Part shown: positions 31,728 through 44,300 of the stretch, in pieces
How positions within the stretch are numbered: position 1 is the stretch's first letter
Layout of the letters: each line of letters opens with the position of its first letter
Assembly: GCA_022511065.1 (NCBI GenBank)
Contig: JAFLSG010000014.1
Coordinates: 1 to 46,433 of the forward strand
Reading direction: 5' to 3'
Length of the DNA stretch: 46,433 nucleotides
Origin: Prevotella sp.
Lineage (GTDB): Bacteria; Bacteroidota; Bacteroidia; Bacteroidales; Bacteroidaceae
The notes under the pieces: generated by a model
What the model was told of the DNA's origin: nothing
The model's database searches: none
What the model saw: only the letters and a program-made list of their open reading frames with translations
Translations under genes and position numbers: made by a program

Positions 31728-33683
31728 ATGAATACTAAGAATATCAAATATACTCTCGCTGCGGGTCTCTTCGGCTGCGCCATGAGCACAGCCATCACAT
31801 CTTGCGATGTATTGGACGAACAGCCACGCAGCCAGTTTGACCCGTCATTCTTCAATACAACGACGGGTATCGAGGGCGGTCTGACCTCACTTTACGCTCA
31901 CCTGCGCTATTTCTATGGCAACGGTTACTATCTGAATGACTGCGAGACGGGTACGGACGAATACACCTACGCCCAGTCTGCCGACGGTAACTTTAAGGAT
32001 GCTGACCTCTCTGGTGTGGGTCAGATGACCTCCACGAGCAGCCGCTCCGATGCCCTCTGGGGTAATGCCTTCACCAATATCAATACCGCCAGCGGTGTGA
32101 TTGAGAACGGTGAGGCAGCAGGTGTCAACCCCGCCCTGATTGCCGAGGCTTACTTCTTCCGTGCCTTCGACTATTTCCTGTTGGTGCAGACCTTCGGTGG
32201 TGTACCTCTGGATTTAGGTGCCGGCGAACTGAAGTTCAACACCTCTACCGTCCGCACCTCTGTGCGTAACACGGTGCCTGAGGTATATGCCGCCATCTTC
32301 AGCGACTTGGAGAAGGCTGTGGCTGACCTGCCCGAGAACCCGCGTCTCACGGGAACGGCTACGAAGAACCTCGCCCGCTTGTATCTCTCTAAGGCTTACC
32401 TGACCTACGCATGGTGGTTGGAGAATCCCAACAACATCCCCACCTATCCTGAGTGCAGCCGCGACGCAAGCCAAGCCAACAGCTATTACCAGAAGGCTTA
32501 CGACACTGCGATGCAGGCCATCAACAATCCCGGCCCGTATGCACTGCAGCCCACTTTCTATGATGTGAACGTGGCTACCAACGACCACAACATGGAGGTG
32601 ATGCTCTATGCTGACCACGATGAGAACGAGAAGTATGGTAACGGTGGTGCAGGCTATGGTTGGGGTAACGGTGGCTCACCTGAGAACTTTGCTTACTGGA
32701 TGACCACTTGGAACTACACCGAAATCACGGCTGTCGCAGCTTCTGGCAACGTAATCAACCCCATTCAGCGTGAGGCCGTGCAGGCACTTGGCCGTCCCTG
32801 GACCCGTATGGCTCCTATCGCCGACAACTTCATAGAGGGCGGCGTATGGGAAGATGCTGTCAAGGCTATTGACTCCCGTTATGACGCAACCTTTACCCTG
32901 CGCTACCACACCAACTGGCAGAAAGCTGGCGTTGGAGAGCCTTACGTGCAGGGTGCCAACGGTATGCAGGTTTATCCCAACGAGATCTTCTTCAGCTGGG
33001 TGTCTGAGAGCGAGGACAGCCAGATTGACTATACTGTTGCCTCTGGCAATGGTAACGGAAACCTGGGTCTCGGCGTGATGCCTGGTCGTGCTGACTTCGT
33101 GGTTGCTGTCAATCACATCAGCCGCAAGAAGTACCCCATCAACTGGAAGGTCGGCATCTATCGCACGGATAACAACGGTGGCTTGGGTAGCATGGTGAAC
33201 GGTGGTAGTCCCCGTCCTTGGAACATTGCCAAGTTCTCTGAGCTTTATCTGATTGGTGCAGAGGCTGCCGTGAAACTCGGTAAGAACGAGGATGCCAAGA
33301 CGCTCGTGAACGTGCTTCGCGCCCGTGCCGGTAAGATGACCTACAACCAGAACGACGACGTGGCTGTGGATATCGACAACAGTGCTGCAATGGTTGCCGC
33401 CACGCCCGCCACCATCACCATCGACTACATCCTCGACGAGCGTAGCCGTGAGTTCTGGGGTGAGGGTTATCGCCGCTTCGACCTTGTACGCACGCAGAAG
33501 TGGAAGGAGCGTTCCAGCGTCTATCACATTGCCGGCGACGGCTATACCGACAAGGATCTGATGGAGTTCAAGCGTGACATCCCCGATGGCTACTACCTCC
33601 GTCCAATCCCACAGGGCCAGCTCGACGGTATGGAAATGACCGAGGCAGAGAAGAAGGAATATCAGAATCCTGCTTACCGTTAA
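31728..33683 (+). CDS. SusD/RagB-family glycan-binding lipoprotein
   Basis: The 651-residue protein starts with a lipoprotein signal whose likely lipidated Cys is in AITSCDVLDEQP (near residue 25). It has the SusD TPR-like N-terminal region and the C-terminal signature segments FSELYLIGAEAAVKLG, LNVLRARAG and ILDERSREFWGEGYRRFDLVR. SusD proteins cap the SusC barrel at the cell surface and bind the target glycan. It is directly downstream of SusC and is followed by a strong terminator at 33742. Confidence 0.95.
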   Translation: MNTKNIKYTLAAGLFGCAMSTAITSCDVLDEQPRSQFDPSFFNTTTGIEGGLTSLYAHLRYFYGNGYYLNDCETGTDEYTYAQSADGNFKDADLSGVGQMTSTSSRSDALWGNAFTNINTASGVIENGEAAGVNPALIAEAYFFRAFDYFLLVQTFGGVPLDLGAGELKFNTSTVRTSVRNTVPEVYAAIFSDLEKAVADLPENPRLTGTATKNLARLYLSKAYLTYAWWLENPNNIPTYPECSRDASQANSYYQKAYDTAMQAINNPGPYALQPTFYDVNVATNDHNMEVMLYADHDENEKYGNGGAGYGWGNGGSPENFAYWMTTWNYTEITAVAASGNVINPIQREAVQALGRPWTRMAPIADNFIEGGVWEDAVKAIDSRYDATFTLRYHTNWQKAGVGEPYVQGANGMQVYPNEIFFSWVSESEDSQIDYTVASGNGNGNLGLGVMPGRADFVVAVNHISRKKYPINWKVGIYRTDNNGGLGSMVNGGSPRPWNIAKFSELYLIGAEAAVKLGKNEDAKTLVNVLRARAGKMTYNQNDDVAVDIDNSAAMVAATPATITIDYILDERSREFWGEGYRRFDLVRTQKWKERSSVYHIAGDGYTDKDLMEFKRDIPDGYYLRPIPQGQLDGMEMTEAEKKEYQNPAYR

Positions 33684-33741
33684 ATCCTCCTGCCCATCGC
33701 AGACAAATTTAATGAAGGCTTCACATAGCCTTCCCGCTCAT

Positions 33742-33776
33742 AGCCCAGGCAGCATCGCGCTGTCTGGGCTTTTTTA
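33742..33776 (+). terminator. Intrinsic terminator after SusD
   Basis: AGCCCAGGCAG (33742-33752) pairs with CTGTCTGGGCT (33760-33770) with one G-U pair, followed by TTTTTT. It separates the transport pair from the enzyme genes, which have their own promoters. Confidence 0.9.
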
Positions 33777-33819
33777 TTGGATAATGCAAAAGTAAGCATA
33801 TAAATACAAAATAAATGCC

Positions 33820-33827
33820 TATCTTTG
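33820..33827 (+). promoter_or_regulatory. -7 element of the GH78 promoter
   Basis: TATCTTTG lies 32 bp upstream of the GH78 ATG and 43 bp after the SusD terminator. Confidence 0.6.
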
Positions 33828-33859
33828 CAGACAACAATCATTGACCAACAAAAACTCCT

Positions 33860-36800
33860 ATGATGATGAAAAAGAAAATGAGACTTCTGATTGCTGCGGC
33901 ACTCTTGGCACTGCCGCTGCAAGGCTGGGCGCAGTTCGGGGATGCCAAGTGGATTGGTACTGACGAGGCGGTGCTTTATTCGCCCTATCTGCCACAGTTT
34001 CGGCTTAGTGCCACGTTGCAAATCGACCGCCGCGCCAAGGATGCGGGAGCGGCGATACTCTTTGGGGGGAACGACCCGAGACTGATGAAACGAGAGATGA
34101 ACATTCTCGGCGTGGAGAATGCACGGGATGAGTCTTATATTAAGGTGGAATTGGATGCACAGCCTGTGCGGAGCGGTGGACAGGCGAAGGTGACTATCTA
34201 CCGTAAAGGCTATACCACAAAGGGGGAAGAATTGGTGAAAACACTCGACATACCTACGGACATCATTGACCGAAAGACGCTTTATGAGCCGCACGATTTG
34301 CAAATTGCTTGTTGCTTGGGCACGGCGGACATCGCTATTGACGGCACGCCATTGGGAAGTGTGGCGCTGAATCCACTCGGGCAGGGAGGCGACTACATTG
34401 CTTTTCCGCAACTTGCCGACATTGGATATGAGACGAAAGCGGGGCAGCGGGCGACGCTCTCGAATGTTCTTGTCAAGAACTACCGTTCGCCTTATGGGGT
34501 ACTCTACGAGCGGCGGGAGCCGCAAACAATTGGCAAAAATGGTGCGGCAGAGCGAGTGCTCTATGACCCGAGCCACGGCGGGATGCCGCTCTTGCAGACT
34601 GAATTCCGGCTAAAGGACAAGCCCGTGTCGGCAGCACGTATCGACTGCACGGCGCGCGGCATCTACCAACTGCTCGTGAACGGACAGCAGGCGAGTGATG
34701 AATTCTTCGCACCAGGCATCTCTCAATACAACAAGACGCACTACTATCAGACCTACGACATCGCTCCATTGCTTGTAAACGGAAACACGCCCAACCACAT
34801 CCGCGTGCAGTTGGCAGAGGGATGGTGGGCTGGAGCGCACACCTATTCTGGTGGTAATTGGAACTACTTCGGCGACCAACTATCATTCATCGCCCGCTTA
34901 GTGGTGCGCTACGCAGATGGTGATTCTACCGTCATCACTACGCAGCCCGACCTTTGGCAGGTGGCTACCGACAGCGGCATCACCTATGCGAGCATGTTTC
35001 AAGGGGAAGTGCAGCGGCAAGTGGCGAATATAACACCGACTTTCCGACCCGCCAAGGAACTGACACTTGACGGACATCTGCCCTCTGAAGGGGGCAGGAC
35101 AACCCCGAAAGTGGACGACTACACTAACTTCCGACTGCTACCCGCCACCACGCACGTACTGCCCTACGACACACTCACGGCAGTAAGTGTCAATGAAGTG
35201 CGCCCTGGCGTGTATGTCTATGATATGGGACAGAACATGGCGGGCGTGCCGCTGATAAGTATTCCCGCTTTGGGACAAGATGCAGAGATAAAGCTGCGCT
35301 ATGCGGAAGTGCTTTATCCCGATCTGCCCGAATACGGCGATAAGGCGGGTACGCTGATGTTGGAGAACATCCGCGCAGCAATGGCACAGGACATCCTTGT
35401 GACCGACGGGCGACAAGGACAGACTTTCTGCCCCCGCTTCACGCTCCACGGTTACCGATATGTGGAGATAACAGGCATCCCCAAGGCAGTGCCCACGGAT
35501 AGCGTCAAGGGCATCGTACTGAGTAGTGTTGATAGATTTACTGCGGATTTTGAGTGTAGCAATCCTTTGGTAAACCGTCTGTGGCAAAACATTCGTTGGT
35601 CGATGCTCGCCAACTTCATCAGTATGCCGACAGACTGTCCGCAGCGTAACGAGCGCATGGGTTGGAGCGGTGACATCAGCGTATTCTCGCGGACGGCGGT
35701 GAATATGGCAGATGTGCGTGAGTTCCTGAGAAAGCATCTACAAGCTATGCGCGATGTGCAGACTCCTGAAGGACGCTTCCCCGACATCGCGCCAATCGGC
35801 GGCGGTTTTGGCGGACTGCTCTGGGGCAGTGCGGGTATCACCGTGCCGTGGGAGTGTTGGCTGCAATACGCCGACCTCAAACTGTTGGCAGACCACTACG
35901 ATGCGATGAAAGCATACATCGATTATATAGAAAGTCACTACATAGATCCCGCCACGGGCATCCTCGTGCAAGAACGGCAATGGGGCGACCTCGGCGACTG
36001 GCTCGGTTTGGAGGACGGGAAGAACGACAAGACACTGCTCTTTGAGGCATACTATATCTACGACCTCACCATTCTCCAAAAGGCTGCCCGTCTGCTCAAC
36101 AAGCAAGATGACGCAGAGCGATTCGCCCAACAGATTGAGAAGCGCAAGCAATTCTTCATCGACACCTATATAAATAAAGAGACGGGACAGACCATCGCCT
36201 CCGCTTTTCTGCCTGACCGCAAGGGGCAGCCGATAGATATTCAGGGGAGCTACGTGCTGCCATTGGCTTTTGACATCGTGGAGGGAGACCTGCGACAAAA
36301 GGTGCTTGACAACCTCGTGCGCACCATTGAGCGGGAGAACACCACAGACGACGGCACCTATTGCCCACCCTACTCGCTAATGACAGGCTTCATCACGACG
36401 GCATGGATCAGTCGGGCACTCAGCGACAGCGGGCGGAGCGACATTGCCTATCGTCTGCTGCAACAGCAAGACTATCCCTCGTGGCTCTATCCCGTCACAC
36501 AGGGCGCAACCACCGTTTGGGAACGCCTCAACTCCTATACCCACACGGCAGGCTTCGGCGGCAATAACTCGATGAACTCTTTCAATCACTACTCCTTTGG
36601 GGCCGTGGGACAATGGCTCATCAACCGTTGTCTCGGCATTGAGCGCGATGAGGATAGCCCCGGTTATACCCATTTCGTTCTACGACCCGAACCCGACCCA
36701 ACGGGGCAGATGACTTATGCCCGCGGGCATCTCGACACTCGGCACGGGCACGTCGAAAGCAGTTGGCAGATTAACAAAGAGGACGGCTCAATAAGATACG

Positions 36801-36889
36801 AGTTCACCATCCCCGAAGGAACATCCGCCACACTCATGCTCCCCGGACAAGAACCACAGGAATTGGAGACGGGTCATCATGTCAGATAA
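33860..36889 (+). CDS. GH78 alpha-L-rhamnosidase-like enzyme
   Basis: The 1009-residue protein has a signal peptide (RLLIAAALLALPLQGWAQ), N-terminal beta-sandwich domains including the YQLLVNGQQASDEFFAPGISQY segment, and an (alpha/alpha)6 barrel with the GH78 signature DCPQRNERMGWSGD near residue 592. The putative general base Glu is in TVWERLNSY near 888, and a C-terminal beta-domain follows. Family enzymes remove terminal alpha-L-rhamnose from pectin, arabinogalactan or glycosides. Rhamnose is not a usual xylan side chain, so the gene may serve a second glycan or a reducing-end or cross-linking motif. It has its own promoter. Confidence 0.9.
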   Translation: MMMKKKMRLLIAAALLALPLQGWAQFGDAKWIGTDEAVLYSPYLPQFRLSATLQIDRRAKDAGAAILFGGNDPRLMKREMNILGVENARDESYIKVELDAQPVRSGGQAKVTIYRKGYTTKGEELVKTLDIPTDIIDRKTLYEPHDLQIACCLGTADIAIDGTPLGSVALNPLGQGGDYIAFPQLADIGYETKAGQRATLSNVLVKNYRSPYGVLYERREPQTIGKNGAAERVLYDPSHGGMPLLQTEFRLKDKPVSAARIDCTARGIYQLLVNGQQASDEFFAPGISQYNKTHYYQTYDIAPLLVNGNTPNHIRVQLAEGWWAGAHTYSGGNWNYFGDQLSFIARLVVRYADGDSTVITTQPDLWQVATDSGITYASMFQGEVQRQVANITPTFRPAKELTLDGHLPSEGGRTTPKVDDYTNFRLLPATTHVLPYDTLTAVSVNEVRPGVYVYDMGQNMAGVPLISIPALGQDAEIKLRYAEVLYPDLPEYGDKAGTLMLENIRAAMAQDILVTDGRQGQTFCPRFTLHGYRYVEITGIPKAVPTDSVKGIVLSSVDRFTADFECSNPLVNRLWQNIRWSMLANFISMPTDCPQRNERMGWSGDISVFSRTAVNMADVREFLRKHLQAMRDVQTPEGRFPDIAPIGGGFGGLLWGSAGITVPWECWLQYADLKLLADHYDAMKAYIDYIESHYIDPATGILVQERQWGDLGDWLGLEDGKNDKTLLFEAYYIYDLTILQKAARLLNKQDDAERFAQQIEKRKQFFIDTYINKETGQTIASAFLPDRKGQPIDIQGSYVLPLAFDIVEGDLRQKVLDNLVRTIERENTTDDGTYCPPYSLMTGFITTAWISRALSDSGRSDIAYRLLQQQDYPSWLYPVTQGATTVWERLNSYTHTAGFGGNNSMNSFNHYSFGAVGQWLINRCLGIERDEDSPGYTHFVLRPEPDPTGQMTYARGHLDTRHGHVESSWQINKEDGSIRYEFTIPEGTSATLMLPGQEPQELETGHHVR

Positions 36890-36952
36890 GAACTGAGGAA
36901 TTTGAAACAATTGGTAAAGTTATTGTTACGCACTGCAAAGAGCATTTCATAG

Positions 36953-38953
<2,001 letters not shown>

Positions 38954-38971
38954 ATTATAAACCACAAATAA

Positions 38972-41191
<2,220 letters not shown>

Positions 41192-41202
41192 GAACACTTT
41201 AA

Positions 41203-41235
41203 TCATCCGTTGTCTTCTGACGGAGCAACGGATGA
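41203..41235. other. Perfect hairpin after the GH10-CE1 gene
   Basis: CATCCGTTG (41204-41212) pairs perfectly with CAACGGATG (41226-41234), and a further T-A pair closes it. There is no T tract, so it may stabilise the 3' end of the xylanase mRNA rather than terminate. Confidence 0.65.
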
Positions 41236-41254
41236 AACCATAGCCCAAAAGGGC

Positions 41255-41291
41255 GGCAATCTCCGACATTAGCCGTCGGGGATTGCCTTTT
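41255..41291 (+). terminator. Strong intrinsic terminator just upstream of the GH9-GH31 gene
   Basis: GGCAATCTCCGAC (41255-41267) pairs with GTCGGGGATTGCC (41275-41287) with one G-U pair, followed by TTTTAT. The T tract ends only 18 bp before the ATG at 41310, leaving no room for a separate promoter downstream of it. Confidence 0.88.
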
Positions 41292-41309
41292 ATAAGCCAA
41301 CAAAAAAGA

Positions 41310-44300
41310 ATGAACAACTCAAAGACAAAACCCATGAGAAGAATCATCCTCTCCATCATGGCTGCCGGACTTTCCATGACGGCAATGAGCCAAGCTTTGC
41401 GACTGAACGACCTCAAGTATTTCGAGCGCCAAGGCGTAAACGTACTGGTATATAACAACAGTTTCAATGGTGGTTTCAATGACGAGAAGAACTCCGGCAT
41501 CGAAATCATACACCACGGCGTAAGAACGGTGCAGGGCGGAGCCGTGCGACTGAACAGCACGCCCGAGCAATGGGACTTAGTGCCGAAGATGACCGACCAC
41601 AAGGTGGATAAGGAGAAGAACACTATCGAGGTGGGGCTTCGCTATGATGACTACGACTTCGACAGCCGTATTGTCGTTACAGGCAAGGGCGAGACGGTAG
41701 AGATTGCCGTTTGGCTCGACAAGCCCGTGCCGGTAGCCCTTGAGGGCAAGGCAGGCTTCAATTTGGAGTTCCTACCCTCACAGTATTGGCTCAAGACATT
41801 CCTCATGGACGGACGGCTCAACCGTTTCCCACGCTATGCAGTCAGCCAGACGGTGACGCTCCCAAACAGCGAGAAGCCTCGACAGTTCAAGGGATTCAAG
41901 ACATACGATGACCGCGGGACTAACCGCTTTGTAGAACCATTGCCCATTGATAGCGGACATTCCATTCTCATGGCACCCGATGCCCCGGAGCGGATGGTCA
42001 GAATCAGCAGCGACGATGCCGAACTGAAACTCTACGACGGGCGGATGCTTGCCCAAAACGGATGGTACGTGCTGCGTAGCGTTCTGCCATCGGGAAAGAC
42101 CGGCAAGGTGGTGACTTGGACGGTGGAGCCGCACGCCATCCCCAACTGGATACGCGAGCCGAACATCGGATTCTCGCAAATTGGTTATATCCCCGAACAG
42201 CCCAAGGTGGCTGTCATTGAACTTGACAAGAAGGACACGGTGAAACCCACGGCTTCACTCTACCGCATCAAGGAAGACGGAAGCATCGAGGAAGCCTATA
42301 AGGGCGACATCAAGACCTGGGGAAATTACTATAAATACAATTATGTGAAGTTTGATTTTTCCGCAGTCAGACAGCCGGGCATCTACTATATACAATACGG
42401 CGACACGAAGACCAATAACTTCCTCATTGACAACAATGTCTATGACAAGATTACCGATGCCACCACCGATGTGTGGATTCCCATTCACATGAACCACATG
42501 GCGGTGAACGAGGGCTATCGGATGTGGCACGGAGAACCATTCAAGGAGGGTTATTTGCAGGCTCCGCCGAGCGACCACTTCGACCTTCACGCCCAAGGGG
42601 AAACCACGGACACGAAGTATAAACCTTACGAACTGATACCGGGACTGAACGTTGGCGGTTTCTTCGATGCCGGTGACTTCGACATTGAGACGCACTCGAA
42701 CATCAGCGTGGTGCATAATCTCGTGAAGATATGGGAACTGTTCAAGCCGCAACGCGACGAGACTTTTGTCAGTCAGGAACAGCGCTATGTTGATTTGCAC
42801 CGTCCCGACGGTGTGCCCGACATTCTCCAGTACATCGAGCACGGCACGCTTAACTTGGTTGCACAGGCAGAGCAGATTGGACACATGGCATCTGCCCTTT
42901 CCAACTCCGTGCTTGACAACTATCACCACTTGGGCGATGCCGCCTCTATCACCGACGGACTGCACTACGACCCAAGCCTTAAGCCTTACGAAGTATCTGC
43001 CGACGGCAAGCGCAGCGGTACGCCCGATGATATGTGGGCATTCACCACGCGCAATCCGTCGCTCGACTACCAGGCTGCCACAATGTTTGCCTCTGCCTAT
43101 CGTGCCCTCAAAGGCTATAACGACGATCTGGCGGAGCGCGCCCTCGCCCAGTCGAAGCGACTGATGGCGGAAGCCACGGAACTGATGAAGAAAGAGAATA
43201 GCAAACCATCGCAAGGCCGTCCGTGGGCGAGAATGGGAAATATGGCGACCAACCTGCAACTCTACGGTGCTACCCGCGAGGAAAAATATCTTGTGGACTT
43301 CAATAATCAGATATGGGATGCGCTTGACAAGTTCATGGAGTTCAGCATACAGACTGCACTCGACGCTGTTCCCTATATGGATGAGGACTACAAGCAGAGG
43401 CTTCGCCCGTATGTGGAGAAATACAAGGCTTACATTGCGCATTTCGATGAGGAGAATCCATACGGCGTGCCCATCGGTCTCGGCAACTGGGCAGGCGGAG
43501 GCGGTCTGCTGAACTTCGGCACGACCGTGTGCTTCGCCCACCTCTATTTTCCCGACATCATCGGAACGGATGATATCTACCGCGCTGCCAACTGGCTTTT
43601 CGGTTGCCATCCTTACCACAATTATTCGTTTGTGGCAGCCGTGGGCGCAGCGCGTCCGAAGGCAGTTTTCTATGGCAACAATCGCGCCGACTTCTCCTTC
43701 ATCCCGGGCAACGTGGCTCCGGGCTTGCTCTTCCGCCAACCCGACCACTTCGAGAACTTCGACGACTGGCCTTTCCTTTGGGGGCAGAACGAAGGGACGA
43801 TTGCCGGCAATACGCAGTATGTCATCTTCGGCTCGGCACTAAAGCAATTGGTAAAGCGAAGCCAAGCCACCCAGCAGGTTGCCTTTGGAAACGGGACACT
43901 CTCGTGGAAGGTTATGGCGGGCAATGCCGTGAGATTCCACTATACGGAGGGGGCTGAGGAGCAACTACCTGAATGGCTCTATGTGACCGACGAGGCGGCA
44001 GAGCCTGATGGCATAGAGGTCTTGGTGAATGCAGAACAGCAAACGGTGGAGGTGAAAGACCGTAGCGGACAGACGGTATTCACCGCCACGGAACATCAAT
44101 TAAAGCAAGGTACAGTAGCAGGCGAGCCCACGCAAGAGGCTCGCCTTGCTTTTGCCTCACCGACTGATGAATACCTCTACGGATTGGGACAGTTTCAGGA
44201 CGGCTACCTCAACGTGCGCGGTCTCTCTCGCCGACTGACGCAGGTGAACACACAAATCTCCATCCCGATGCTGATTTCCAACAAGGGCTACGGTCTGCTG

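Noticed and set aside
41283..41309. TTG start for the GH9-GH31 gene at 41283
   Set aside because: The TTG lies inside the right arm of the terminator hairpin; starts at 41310 or 41334 give a normal signal peptide.
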